Source: Ruminococcus champanellensis 18P13 = JCM 17042 (lineage in GTDB: Bacteria; Bacillota; Clostridia; Oscillospirales; Ruminococcaceae). From it: DNA of 64,000 nt. The stretch covers positions 2,455,252 through 2,519,251 of the forward strand of contig NC_021039.1 of NCBI RefSeq assembly GCF_000210095.1, in the 5' to 3' direction. Positions 44,750 to 53,642 of the stretch are shown here, piece after piece. The position numbers were made by a program, and so were the translations under genes. Within the stretch, counting starts at the first letter, position 1, and every line of letters begins with the position of its first letter. The notes under the pieces are model-generated. The model had not been told where the DNA came from and did not search any database. It saw only the letters and a list, made by a program, of their open reading frames with translations.

Positions 44750-45916
44750 ATGGATACAATAGAACAGTTTGACAGCCATGTGATGCAGACCTATGACCGG
44801 CTGCCCCTGGTGATGGAATCCGGCAGCGGCAGAACCTGTACCGATGAGGACGGCAAGCGCTACCTGGATTTCGGCAGCGGCATCGGCACCAACAGCCTGG
44901 GGTACTGCGATCCTGCCTGGGCGGACGCAGTGTGCGCCCAGGTTCGCCGCATGCAGCACACTTCAAATTACTACTACACAAAAGTACAGGCGGATTTCGC
45001 AGAGCGGCTGTGCCAGATCACCGGCTATAAGCGGGTGTTCTTCGGCAATTCCGGCGCAGAAGCCAACGAATGCGCCATTAAGCTGGCAAGAAAATACAGC
45101 TTTGATAAATACGGCGCAGGCAGAAATGTGATCATCACCCTGCGCAACTCCTTCCACGGCAGAACCATGGCGACCCTGAGCGCCACCGGGCAGGACTGCT
45201 TCCACAACTACTTCTTCCCCTTCCCGGAGGGCTTTGTGTACGCCGAAGCCAACGACATTGACGATCTGCTCAAGAAGATGCACAACAACGTGTGCGCCGT
45301 GATGCTGGAATACATCCAGGGCGAAGGGGGCGTGGTGCCCCTGGACAGCAAGTATGTGGATCAGCTCTACGATTTCTGCGCAAAGCGGGATATTCTGGTG
45401 ATCGCTGACGAGGTTCAGACCGGCGTGGGCAGAACCGGCACCTTCCTGGCAGGAGAGCAGTACGCCAAGAAGGCGGACATCACCACGCTTGCCAAGGGGT
45501 TGGGCGGCGGTCTTCCCATCGGTGCATGCCTTGCCAACGGCAAATGCGCTGACGTGCTCACCAAGGGCATGCACGGTTCCACCTTCGGGGGCAATCCGGT
45601 GGTCTGCGCCGGCGGGCTTGCGGTGCTGGAACAGGTGGCAAAGCCGGATTTCCTGGCACAGGTACTGGCAAAGGGCGCTCACATCCGTGCCGCCCTCCGG
45701 GACTGCCAGGAGGTCACGGAGATCACCGGTCTGGGTCTGATGCTGGGGCTGACGCTGAAAACCAAACAGGCGGCGGACGTGAAGCAGGCAGCCTTCCAGC
45801 GGGGTCTGCTGGTGCTGACGGCGAAGGATAAGGTGCGGCTGCTCCCGCCGCTGAACATCACCATCGGGGAGCTGGACAGCGGTCTTGCGATTCTCAAGGA
45901 GTGCCTGAGCCAGTAA
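44750..45916 (+). CDS. argD: Acetylornithine aminotransferase
   Basis: 388-aa class III PLP transaminase making N-acetylornithine. FFGNSGAEANECAIKLAR binds PLP phosphate, LVIADEVQTGVGRTG holds the PLP-ring Asp, and TLAKGLGGGLPIGA carries the Schiff-base lysine. AAAGGAG lies 9 nt before the ATG. It has its own promoter, giving a second transcription start within the cluster. Confidence 0.95.
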   Translation: MDTIEQFDSHVMQTYDRLPLVMESGSGRTCTDEDGKRYLDFGSGIGTNSLGYCDPAWADAVCAQVRRMQHTSNYYYTKVQADFAERLCQITGYKRVFFGNSGAEANECAIKLARKYSFDKYGAGRNVIITLRNSFHGRTMATLSATGQDCFHNYFFPFPEGFVYAEANDIDDLLKKMHNNVCAVMLEYIQGEGGVVPLDSKYVDQLYDFCAKRDILVIADEVQTGVGRTGTFLAGEQYAKKADITTLAKGLGGGLPIGACLANGKCADVLTKGMHGSTFGGNPVVCAGGLAVLEQVAKPDFLAQVLAKGAHIRAALRDCQEVTEITGLGLMLGLTLKTKQAADVKQAAFQRGLLVLTAKDKVRLLPPLNITIGELDSGLAILKECLSQ

Positions 45917-45962
45917 GACTGACGAACATCAATGCATTGCATCGGGGGAGGGAAACGCTTAT

Positions 45963-46424
45963 ATGGTTCTTTACATCATACCCAAGGGAAGCAAATACAA
46001 CGTACAGGACGAAAAGGGCCGTATCATTTATACCATTAAGAAAAAGGGCTTTGGCGGCAAAATGCAGTTGTTTGACGCAAGCGGCTACGAAATGTACACC
46101 ATGACAAGCGATTTTTCTCAAAAGCATCCCTCCTTTGACATATTGCTGGACGGAAAGCCATATATTATGGTCAAGTGCAAGTCCCGGTTCCTGGATCCTT
46201 CCATCGTAGGACAGGGCAATATGGGTACCTACTGGCTCAAGAGCCAGAACCGGATGCGGTTCGAGCTTACAAAGGATGATGTGAACATTGGCAGCATCCT
46301 CTCCCAGCCCATGCCCAAGGGGGATGTGCAGTTTGAGATGACGATCAACGACAAGGAATTTGACGACGCACTGGTACTGTTTGCGGTGTGCATCGACTTT
46401 TCCTTTTACAAGTACAAGAAATGA
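45963..46424 (+). CDS. LURP-one/Tubby-like protein
   Basis: 153-aa beta-rich soluble protein. The succession YIIPKGSKYNVQDEKGRIIY, GGKMQLFDASGYEMYTM and a hydrophobic C-terminal strand (DALVLFAVCIDFSFYKYKK) is that of the LURP-one-related (PF04525, Tubby-like barrel) family, whose bacterial members have no firm function. It lies between argD and argF, 13 bp before argF, so it must share their transcript. A role in arginine metabolism is unproven. Confidence 0.7.
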   Translation: MVLYIIPKGSKYNVQDEKGRIIYTIKKKGFGGKMQLFDASGYEMYTMTSDFSQKHPSFDILLDGKPYIMVKCKSRFLDPSIVGQGNMGTYWLKSQNRMRFELTKDDVNIGSILSQPMPKGDVQFEMTINDKEFDDALVLFAVCIDFSFYKYKK

Positions 46425-46437
46425 CGGAGGTTTACTT

Positions 46438-47343
46438 ATGAAGCACTTACTGAAAATGCTGGACATGAGCCAGGAGGAGATCATTGACATTCTGAACCTG
46501 GCGGATCAGCTGAAATACGAGCTCAAGCACGGCATTCCCCACCCCATGCTCAAGGGCAAGTCTCTGGGTATGATCTTCCAGAAGGCATCCACCCGGACGA
46601 GAGTTTCCTTTGAAACCGGTATGTACCAACTGGGCGGTCATGCTCTGTTCCTGTCGGCGGACGATCTGCAGATCGGCAGAGGCGAGCCGGTGGAGGATAC
46701 CGCACGGGTACTGTCCCGGTACATTGACGGCATTATGATCCGCACCTTCGCCCAGAAAGAGGTGGAGGATCTGGCGGAGTACGGCTCCATCCCGATCATC
46801 AACGGGCTCACCGACCTGTCCCACCCCTGCCAGGTGCTGGCGGATCTGATGACCATCCGGGAATTCAAGGGCAGCTTTGACGGCTTGAAAATGTGCTACA
46901 TCGGCGACGGCAACAACATGGCAAACTCCTTGATCGTAGGGGGTCTGAAGGTTGGTATGCAGGTTTCCGTTGCCTGCCCGGAGGGCTACCGGCCGGATCC
47001 CATGGTTATGGACTTTGCACAGAAGGATCCGGGCTTCTCCATTACCGATGTGCCCCTGGAGGCTGCCAAGGACGCAGATATCCTGCTGACGGATGTGTGG
47101 GCATCCATGGGGCAGGAGGGCGAGATCGCAAAGCGCCGCATTGCCTTTGCAGGGTACCAGATCAACGACGAGATCATGGCGGCTGCCAAGCCGGACGCTA
47201 TGGTGATGCACTGCCTGCCGGCACACCGGGAGGAGGAGATCACTGCCAAGGTCTTTGAGGAACACGCCAAGGAGATCTTTGAGGAGGCGGAAAACCGGCT
47301 CCACGCCCAGAAGGCGGTCATGGTTCGCCTGATGGCAGACTAA
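46438..47343 (+). CDS. argF: Ornithine carbamoyltransferase
   Basis: 301-aa enzyme that makes citrulline from ornithine and carbamoyl phosphate. Carbamoyl-phosphate motif STRTR (KASTRTRVSFE), HPCQ (LSHPCQVLADL) and the ornithine loop HCLP (VMHCLPAHR) are all intact. ACGGAGG precedes ATG 46438; the longer frame upstream overlaps the LURP gene. Last gene of the cluster, with a clear terminator. The window lacks carAB. Confidence 0.96.
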   Translation: MKHLLKMLDMSQEEIIDILNLADQLKYELKHGIPHPMLKGKSLGMIFQKASTRTRVSFETGMYQLGGHALFLSADDLQIGRGEPVEDTARVLSRYIDGIMIRTFAQKEVEDLAEYGSIPIINGLTDLSHPCQVLADLMTIREFKGSFDGLKMCYIGDGNNMANSLIVGGLKVGMQVSVACPEGYRPDPMVMDFAQKDPGFSITDVPLEAAKDADILLTDVWASMGQEGEIAKRRIAFAGYQINDEIMAAAKPDAMVMHCLPAHREEEITAKVFEEHAKEIFEEAENRLHAQKAVMVRLMAD

Positions 47344-47355
47344 AGCAAACAAAGC

Positions 47356-47392
47356 AAGCCGCTCCGTATGCTGATACGGGGCGGCTTTTTGC
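47356..47392 (+). terminator. argF terminator
   Basis: AAGCCGCTCCGTAT, 4-nt loop, ATACGGGGCGGCTT, then TTTTT; one GU pair. Confidence 0.88.
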
Positions 47393-47404
47393 GTACAGAA
47401 ACAG

Positions 47405-47432
47405 AAAGGGTACCGAAAATCCGGTACCCTTT
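47405..47432 (-). terminator. Terminator of the fab/acc operon after acpP
   Basis: AAAGGGTACCG and CGGTACCCTTT form a perfect 11-bp stem 6 bp past the acpP stop codon. Confidence 0.75.
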
Positions 47433-47438
47433 GCGGCG

Positions 47439-47672
47439 TTATTCAGCCTGCTGGCTGTCGATGTAAGCAACGATGTCGCCTACGGTCTTGATATTGTCCA
47501 CAGCCTCGTCCGGGATCTCAATGTCGAACTCCTCGGAAATGATTACGATCAGATCCACAACGTCCAGAGAATCGATGCCCAGATCCTCCTGCATGTCAGC
47601 CTCCGGTGTAACGAGTGCCTCGTCCACGTCAAACTGCTCCACAATAATCGCCTTCAGCTTATCGAATGTCAT
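47439..47672 (-). CDS. acpP: Acyl carrier protein
   Basis: 77-aa acidic carrier that holds growing acyl chains on a phosphopantetheine attached to Ser in [11 protein letters not shown]. Typical length and charge. GGAGGA lies 6 nt upstream of the ATG. Unusually, it is last in the fab/acc operon and is fed by an extra promoter inside accA, which would raise its level. Confidence 0.96.
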   Translation of the reverse strand: MTFDKLKAIIVEQFDVDEALVTPEADMQEDLGIDSLDVVDLIVIISEEFDIEIPDEAVDNIKTVGDIVAYIDSQQAE

Positions 47673-47729
47673 AGTATTTCCTCCAAAAATATATTTCACG
47701 CCACAGGGCGCATTGAACCCACGCTCCGG

Positions 47730-48533
47730 TCATTCCCGGAAGGCGCCGATTTTTCTAAACTTAGTATAGCGTTCTTCCAGCAAAACGTCAATATCTTTTC
47801 GCAAATTTTCTTGAATTTTTATGGACAAAAATTCGTGCAGCGCCGACGATATTTTGTCTATATCGTTGTGCGCCCCTCCGGCAGGCTCCGGAATGATCCC
47901 GTCCGCCACCCCCAGGGTCAGCATATCCTCCGCTGTCATGTGCAGCAGCTCACAGGCTTCCTTCTCCCGGCTGCCGTCCTTCCAGAGGATGCTGGCAAAG
48001 CCACGGGGGGAGATCACGGAATACAGGGCGTTTTCCAGCATACCAAGGGCATCGCACACCCCAAGCGCCAGGGCGCCACCGCTGCCCCCTTCTCCCAGCA
48101 CCACGGAAACCACCGGGGTGCGAAGCTGCATAAATTCCGCCAGATTCCGGGCAATCGCCTCGCCCTGTCCCCGGTTTTCCGCATCGATGCCGCAGAAGGC
48201 GCCGGGTGTGTCGATCAGGCAGATCACCGGCCGGCGGAATTTCTCCGCCTGCTTGGCAAGCCGCAGCGCCTTCCGGTAGCCCTCCGGGTGGGGCATGGCG
48301 AAATTGGCTGCCTTGTTTTCCGCAAGGTTCCTGCCCTTCACCTGTGCCAGCACCGTCACCGGCGTGCCGTCCAGCCTGCCGATGCCTCCCAGCAACGCTC
48401 CGTCGTCCCCGAAAAGCCGATCTCCGTGAAGCTCGAAAAACTCCGTGAAGATCCGGGGGATGTAATCCCGCACCGTAGGCCGTGCCGGGTTGCGGATCAA
48501 CTGTAAGCGTTCCCACGCTGTCCGTTCGTTCAT
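47730..48533 (-). CDS. accA: Acetyl-CoA carboxylase carboxyltransferase subunit alpha
   Basis: 267-aa alpha half of the carboxyltransferase that moves CO2 from biotin to acetyl-CoA. The crotonase-type core is seen in RPVICLIDTPGAFCGIDAEN, RGQGEAIARNL and the oxyanion GEGGSGGALALGV. Shorter than E. coli AccA (319 aa), as common in clostridia. Start overlaps accD stop by 4 bp. Confidence 0.95.
   Translation of the reverse strand: MNERTAWERLQLIRNPARPTVRDYIPRIFTEFFELHGDRLFGDDGALLGGIGRLDGTPVTVLAQVKGRNLAENKAANFAMPHPEGYRKALRLAKQAEKFRRPVICLIDTPGAFCGIDAENRGQGEAIARNLAEFMQLRTPVVSVVLGEGGSGGALALGVCDALGMLENALYSVISPRGFASILWKDGSREKEACELLHMTAEDMLTLGVADGIIPEPAGGAHNDIDKISSALHEFLSIKIQENLRKDIDVLLEERYTKFRKIGAFRE
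47763..47791 (-). promoter_or_regulatory. Promoter for acpP inside the accA coding sequence
   Basis: Minus strand TTGACG (47786-47791), 17-bp spacer, TATACT (47763-47768), within the last 20 codons of accA. Confidence 0.6.
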
Positions 48534-49375
48534 GCCTTCACCTCCCCGTAGCCGTGAAGCCGCAGCAGCTGCTCCAGGGTCTGGCGCATGTTCCGCCGGG
48601 ATACAATAGCATCCACAAAGCCCTGTTCCAGCATATGCTCTGCCAGCTGAAAGCCCTCCGGCAGCCGCTGATGGATGGTATTCTCAATGACCCGTCTGCC
48701 GGCAAAGCCGATAAGCACCTTTGGCTCCGCCAGGATGATATCCCCCAGGGAGGCAAAGGAGGCGGTCACGCCGCCGGTGGTGGGATCCGTCAGCACGGTG
48801 ATGTACAGCAGCCCTGCGGCACTGTGCCGTGCCACTGCCCCGGAGGTTTTCGCCATCTGCATCAGGGACACCATGCCCTCCTGCATCCGTGCGCCGCCGG
48901 ATGCGGTGAACACGATGATGGGCAGTCCCGCTTTGGTGGCATGCTCAAAGGCACGGGTGAGCTTCTCCCCCACCACGCTGCCCATACTGCCCATCATGTA
49001 CCGGGGATCCATTACCGCCAGCGTCACCGGGATTCCCCCGATCCGGCAGTCTCCGGTGATAATGGCGTCCGTCAGCCCGGTATTCGCCCGAAGCACCATC
49101 TGCTTTTTCTCATAGCCGGGAAAGCCGATGGGGTTGCAGCTGCGCATACGGGCATCCGCCTGGACAAAGGAGCCGGGATCCGCCGTGAGAATGATCCGTG
49201 ACGGGGCATTGAGCCGGTCATGGAAGCTGCAGTGGGGGCATACATGATCCGAAGCCTCAAAGGAGGACAGGGGACTTACCGTGCGGCACCGGGGGCACTT
49301 GTAGGTTTCCTCCGGCGGCCGCTTGGGTTCATCGGACAGGCGGCTCCGCACCTGGGAAAACAGTTCCTCAAGCAT
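48530..49375 (-). CDS. accD: Acetyl-CoA carboxylase carboxyltransferase subunit beta
   Basis: 281-aa beta half of the carboxyltransferase. An N-terminal four-cysteine zinc ribbon (YKCPRCRTV and HVCPHCSFH) precedes a crotonase core with FTASGGARMQEGMVSLMQMA. Start at 49375 lies 8 bp inside the end of accC. Pairs with AccA. Confidence 0.95.
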   Translation of the reverse strand: MLEELFSQVRSRLSDEPKRPPEETYKCPRCRTVSPLSSFEASDHVCPHCSFHDRLNAPSRIILTADPGSFVQADARMRSCNPIGFPGYEKKQMVLRANTGLTDAIITGDCRIGGIPVTLAVMDPRYMMGSMGSVVGEKLTRAFEHATKAGLPIIVFTASGGARMQEGMVSLMQMAKTSGAVARHSAAGLLYITVLTDPTTGGVTASFASLGDIILAEPKVLIGFAGRRVIENTIHQRLPEGFQLAEHMLEQGFVDAIVSRRNMRQTLEQLLRLHGYGEVKA

Positions 49376-50726
49376 TGCCTGCACCACCCTTCTTCTCCAG
49401 CTCTGCCAGATAGCCCGTATCGTAGGTGCCGCTGCGGAAGGCATCACTGCGGATCAGCTCCAACTGCATGTCGATGTTGGTATCCACCCCGTCCACCAGA
49501 AATTCCGCCAGCGCCCAGTTCATCTTGGCAATGGCCTGGGCACGGGTGGGTGCATGGACGATGAGCTTCGCCAGCATGGAATCGTAAAAGGGCGGAATCT
49601 GACAGCCCTGATAGATGGCGGAATCCACCCGCACGCCGGGCCCTCCCGGCATGTACAGCCCCTGGATCACACCGGGACAGGGGCGGAAGTTCTCCGCCGG
49701 ATTTTCCGCCAGGATCCGGCACTCAATGGCATGCCCCCGGATCTGTACGTCGGACTGGGTAAAACCCAGCGGCTCCCCGGCGGCGATCCGCAACTGTGCC
49801 TGCACCAGGTCAATGCCGGTGACCGCCTCGGTTACAGGATGCTCCACCTGGATCCGGGTATTCATCTCCATGAAGAAAAATTCCTTCCCGTCGGTGAGAA
49901 ATTCCACCGTACCCGCATTGGTAAAGCCGCACTGCTTTGCCGCCCGGACTGCCGCATCCCCCATCTGCTGACGCAGGGCGGGAGAAAGAATGGCACAGGG
50001 GCTTTCCTCCATCAGCTTCTGCTTGCGCCGCTGCATACTGCAGTCCCGCTCCCCCAGATGCACCACATTGCCCTGGGAATCCGCCAGAATCTGCACCTCC
50101 ACATGTCTGGGATGCAGCAGCAGCCGTTCCATGTACACATCCGCACAGCCAAAGCAGGAGGCTGCCTCCTCGGAGGCGGTGCGCATCTGGCTTTCCAGCT
50201 CCTCCTCCCGGTACACGGGACGGATGCCCCGCCCACCACCTCCGGCGGACGCCTTGATGAGCAGGGGATAGCCGATCTTTGCGGCAATCTCCTTGGCGGA
50301 TGCCAGGTCAGCCACGATCCCGTCAGAGCCGGGGATCACCGGCACCCCTGCCGCCTGCATGGTCTGCTTTGCCCGTGCCTTATCCCCCAGCAGGGTAATG
50401 GCTTCCGGGGAGGGCCCCACGAAAATCAGCCCTGCCTCCCGGCACTGCCGGGCAAAATCCGCATCCTCGGACAAAAAGCCGAAGCCCGGATGCACCGCAT
50501 CACAGCCGGTGATCCTGGCGGCAGTCAGCAAAGCGTCCGCCTTCAGGTAGCTGTCCCGGGCAGCAGGCTTGCCGATGCACACCGCCTGGTCTGCCAGCTG
50601 CACATGCAGCGCATGCCGGTCGGCGGTGGAATACACCGCCACGCAGCGGATCCCCAGCTCCCGGCAGGCACGGATGATCCGCACTGCGATCTCGCCCCGG
50701 TTGGCGATCAAAACCTTTTTCAGCAT
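49368..50726 (-). CDS. accC: Biotin carboxylase
   Basis: 452-aa ATP-grasp enzyme that carboxylates biotin on AccB. KKVLIANRGEIAVRIIRACR start, ATP loop KASAGGGGRGIRPV, and EMNTRIQVEHPVTEAVTGID with catalytic Glu/Arg are clear. ATG 50726 is preferred over a GTG four codons upstream because of the conserved N-terminus and spacing to GGAG. Follows fabZ with an 8-bp gap. Confidence 0.96.
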   Translation of the reverse strand: MLKKVLIANRGEIAVRIIRACRELGIRCVAVYSTADRHALHVQLADQAVCIGKPAARDSYLKADALLTAARITGCDAVHPGFGFLSEDADFARQCREAGLIFVGPSPEAITLLGDKARAKQTMQAAGVPVIPGSDGIVADLASAKEIAAKIGYPLLIKASAGGGGRGIRPVYREEELESQMRTASEEAASCFGCADVYMERLLLHPRHVEVQILADSQGNVVHLGERDCSMQRRKQKLMEESPCAILSPALRQQMGDAAVRAAKQCGFTNAGTVEFLTDGKEFFFMEMNTRIQVEHPVTEAVTGIDLVQAQLRIAAGEPLGFTQSDVQIRGHAIECRILAENPAENFRPCPGVIQGLYMPGGPGVRVDSAIYQGCQIPPFYDSMLAKLIVHAPTRAQAIAKMNWALAEFLVDGVDTNIDMQLELIRSDAFRSGTYDTGYLAELEKKGGAGNA

Positions 50727-50734
50727 GGCTCTCC

Positions 50735-51184
50735 TCACTCCTGCTCCACAGGGGGCACCAGCACGAACTTGATCTGGGCGGAGGCTGCTACCTCATCCCC
50801 CACATAAGCCGTACCCTCGCCTACGCCGATGCGCCCCAGATTCTTCACAATGGAAACCTCCAGCCGCAGGGTATCCCCCGGCACCACCTGCCGGCGGAAT
50901 TTCGCCTTGTCGATGCCGGAGAACATCCCGATCTTGCCCTTATTCCGGGGCAATGCCAGCATGGCAACCGCACCAGCCTGCGCCATCATTTCCACCAGCA
51001 GTACGCCGGGTGTCACCGGCATGCCGGGAAAATGCCCCTTGAACCAGAATTCCTCCGGCGTCATGTGCTTGGTTGCCACACAGCGCACACCCGGCTCCAT
51101 TTCGTTGATCTCATCGATCAGCAGGAAGGGATCCCGGTGGGGGATCAGCTCCATGATCTGCGCCCGATCCATCAGTACTGCCAT
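50735..51184 (-). CDS. fabZ: 3-hydroxyacyl-ACP dehydratase FabZ
   Basis: 149-aa hot-dog fold dehydratase. Catalytic His is in FKGHFPGMPVTPGVL and Glu in LLVEMMAQAGAV; substrate helix IMELIPHRDPFLLIDE. AGGAG precedes the start. Lies between accB and accC. Confidence 0.96.
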   Translation of the reverse strand: MAVLMDRAQIMELIPHRDPFLLIDEINEMEPGVRCVATKHMTPEEFWFKGHFPGMPVTPGVLLVEMMAQAGAVAMLALPRNKGKIGMFSGIDKAKFRRQVVPGDTLRLEVSIVKNLGRIGVGEGTAYVGDEVAASAQIKFVLVPPVEQE

Positions 51185-51193
51185 ATGCCGCTC

Positions 51194-51649
51194 CTATTCT
51201 ATCCGCAGGATGGGCTGGTCAAATTCCACCGCATCCCCGTTCTGTACCAGAATCTCTGCCACGGTGCCCTCCTGCTCGCAGAGCACCTCGTTCATCAGCT
51301 TCATAGACTCGATGATCATCAGCACGTCCCCCTTCTTCACCCGCTTGCCAACGGTCACAAAGGGCTCGCTTTCCGGAGAGGATGCTGCATAATAAGTCCC
51401 CACCAAGGGTGCCTTCACCCAGGTGCCCGATACCGCAGCCGGTGCTGTCGGGGCATCCTCCTGGGGAGCCGCCGGGGGGTATACCGGGGGCATACCCATG
51501 GGGGCAGGCATGGGGGCAGGCTTTTTTCCCTTGATGGTCAGCTTCTTGTCCCCATCCTCCAGGGTCAGCTCCCCCAGATCATTGTCCCGCAGGATCCGGG
51601 CAAGCCGCTCCAGCAGCTCCGGATCAAACTGTCCGAATAGTTTTTCCAT
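51194..51649 (-). CDS. accB: Biotin carboxyl carrier protein
   Basis: 151-aa carrier subunit of acetyl-CoA carboxylase. A helical N-terminus (~1-45), a Pro/Ala/Met-rich hinge (~46-75), and a biotinyl domain with biotin-lysine in IIESMKLMNEV (Ser in place of the commoner Ala before Met-Lys). Separated from fabF by 12 bp. Confidence 0.95.
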   Translation of the reverse strand: MEKLFGQFDPELLERLARILRDNDLGELTLEDGDKKLTIKGKKPAPMPAPMGMPPVYPPAAPQEDAPTAPAAVSGTWVKAPLVGTYYAASSPESEPFVTVGKRVKKGDVLMIIESMKLMNEVLCEQEGTVAEILVQNGDAVEFDQPILRIE

Positions 51650-51661
51650 AGTTGTATCCTC

Positions 51662-52891
51662 CTACGCCTGCCGGATGCACAGGCATGCGTTGTGTCCGCC
51701 AAAGCCCAGATTGTTGGTCAGAGCCGCCCGGACAGTTCCGGTCACGTTGCCGCTGCCGCAGTAATCCAGGTCGCATTCCGGATCCGGCGTGGTATAGCCC
51801 ACCGTCCGGTGGATCAGCCCGGTTTCCACGGATTTAGCGGTCACAATGGCTTCCACCGCCCCGGCACCTCCCAGAAGATGCCCGATCATGGACTTGGTGG
51901 AGTTCACCTTCAGCTTGTATGCGTGCTCCCCGAAGGCAGCCTTGATGGCGGCAGTCTCGCTGGCATCGTTCAGACCGGTGGAGGTACCGTGGGCGTTAAT
52001 ATAGTCGATATCCTCTGCCCCCAGTCCCCCTTCTTCATATGCCATCCGCATGGCTGCTGCGGCAGCTTCCCCGTCCGGTGCCGGTGCGGTCTGGTGATAG
52101 GCATCACAGGTCGCCCCGTAGCCGCATACCTCTGCGTAGATTTTTGCGCCCCGTGCCACGGCGGATTCGTAGGACTCCAGCATCAGCGCCCCGGCACCCT
52201 CCCCGATGACGAAGCCGCTGCGCTCCTTGTCGAAGGGGATGGATGCCTTGGACAGCTCCGTTGTCTTGGTGAGAGCACGCATATTCTGGAAGCCAGCCAG
52301 GGTGAAGGTAGTCAGTGCGCTTTCCGAGCCGCCGCACAGACAGCAGTCCAGATAGCCGTCCTTGATCTTCCGGAATGCCTCGCCGATGGCGTGGGTGGAG
52401 GATGCACAGGCGGTCACGGTGGCAAAATTCGCCCCTTTGAAGCCGGTTTTCATAGCCACGGTGCCTGCCGCCATGTTGGCGATCATCATGGGCACATACC
52501 GGGCGGAAATCTTGCTGACGCCCCCGTCCCGGAAGTGGCTGTATTCCTGCTCCGTCAGACCGATGCCCCCCACGCCTACGCCGAAAATGCAGCCTGCCCG
52601 GTAGGGGTCTGCGGCGGCAATGTCATAGCCGCTGTCCCGGAGCGCCTCCAGGGCGGAAACCACCGCAAACTGGGTAAACCGCTCCATGGTTCTGGCATCC
52701 TTCTTGTCCAGACAGCCGGCGGGGTCAAAGTCATGCACCTGTCCGGCGAAATGCACACTAAGGGGGGATGCGTCAAAGGTATCAATGGGGGTAATGGCAA
52801 GCCGGTTTTCCACAACCCCATCCCACAGGGGCTTGACCCCGGTGCCAAAGGGAGTCACTGCCCCCATGCCGGTAATCACTACTCTATGCAT
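51662..52891 (-). CDS. fabF: 3-oxoacyl-ACP synthase II
   Basis: 409-aa condensing enzyme for chain elongation. Cys-His-His triad is visible: ATVTACASSTHAIGEA (Cys), INAHGTSTGLND (His) and TKSMIGHLLGGAGA (His). MHRVVITGMGAVTPFG start is typical. Only one FabF-type gene occurs in the operon. Confidence 0.96.
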   Translation of the reverse strand: MHRVVITGMGAVTPFGTGVKPLWDGVVENRLAITPIDTFDASPLSVHFAGQVHDFDPAGCLDKKDARTMERFTQFAVVSALEALRDSGYDIAAADPYRAGCIFGVGVGGIGLTEQEYSHFRDGGVSKISARYVPMMIANMAAGTVAMKTGFKGANFATVTACASSTHAIGEAFRKIKDGYLDCCLCGGSESALTTFTLAGFQNMRALTKTTELSKASIPFDKERSGFVIGEGAGALMLESYESAVARGAKIYAEVCGYGATCDAYHQTAPAPDGEAAAAAMRMAYEEGGLGAEDIDYINAHGTSTGLNDASETAAIKAAFGEHAYKLKVNSTKSMIGHLLGGAGAVEAIVTAKSVETGLIHRTVGYTTPDPECDLDYCGSGNVTGTVRAALTNNLGFGGHNACLCIRQA

Positions 52892-52904
52892 AGCTGCTCC
52901 TTTC

Positions 52905-53642
52905 TTACATTACAATGCCGCCGGACACTTCCAGCACCTGTCCGGTGATATAGCTGCCGCCCTCTCCTGCAAGGAATGCCACTGCCGCTGCCACATCCTC
53001 CGGCGTTCCGGCACGTCCCAGAGTGATCCGGGACAGAATGGCTTCCTTCTGCTGGTCGGTCATGCTGTCGGTCATGGGTGTCTCGATAAAGCCCGGTGCA
53101 ATGGCGTTGACCGTAATGCCCCGTGCTCCCAGCTCCTTTGCCGCCGTCTTGGTCATGGCGATCACCGCCCCCTTGGAGGCGCTGTAGTTGCACTGCCCCA
53201 TATTTCCGTACAGCCCTGCTACTGATGCCATGTTGATGATCCTGCCGCTTTTCTGCCGGAGCATGATGCTCCCTGCCAGCTTCATCAGCATATACACGCT
53301 TTTCTGGTTGCTGGCGATGACTGCGTCATACTGCTCCTCGCTCATGCGCAGCAGCAGATTGTCCCGGGTGATACCGGCGTTGTTCACCAGCACATCCAGT
53401 CTGCCGTATGCCGCCTTCACATCCTTGATGAGCGCGTCACACTGGGCATAGTCGGACACGTCCGCCGCAAAGCATGCAGCCTCCGCCCCCAGCTCCCGGC
53501 ACTGCTGTGCGATCTGCTCCGCCTTCTGCCGGCTTTCCTGCCGGTTGGAGGAATGCACCGCCACCGTATAGCCTTCCTTTGCAAGCCGCAGGGCAATGGC
53601 TGCCCCGATGCCCTGGGATGCGCCTGTTACCAGTGCGATCAT
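52905..53642 (-). CDS. fabG: 3-oxoacyl-ACP reductase
   Basis: 245-aa short-chain dehydrogenase. NADPH loop TGASQGIGAAIALRLA, NNAGITRDNLLLRM, and the catalytic Ser (INMASVAGLYGNMGQ) / YSASKGAVIAMTK Tyr-Lys are present. Its start overlaps the fabK stop by 4 bp (coupled). Confidence 0.96.
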   Translation of the reverse strand: MIALVTGASQGIGAAIALRLAKEGYTVAVHSSNRQESRQKAEQIAQQCRELGAEAACFAADVSDYAQCDALIKDVKAAYGRLDVLVNNAGITRDNLLLRMSEEQYDAVIASNQKSVYMLMKLAGSIMLRQKSGRIINMASVAGLYGNMGQCNYSASKGAVIAMTKTAAKELGARGITVNAIAPGFIETPMTDSMTDQQKEAILSRITLGRAGTPEDVAAAVAFLAGEGGSYITGQVLEVSGGIVM

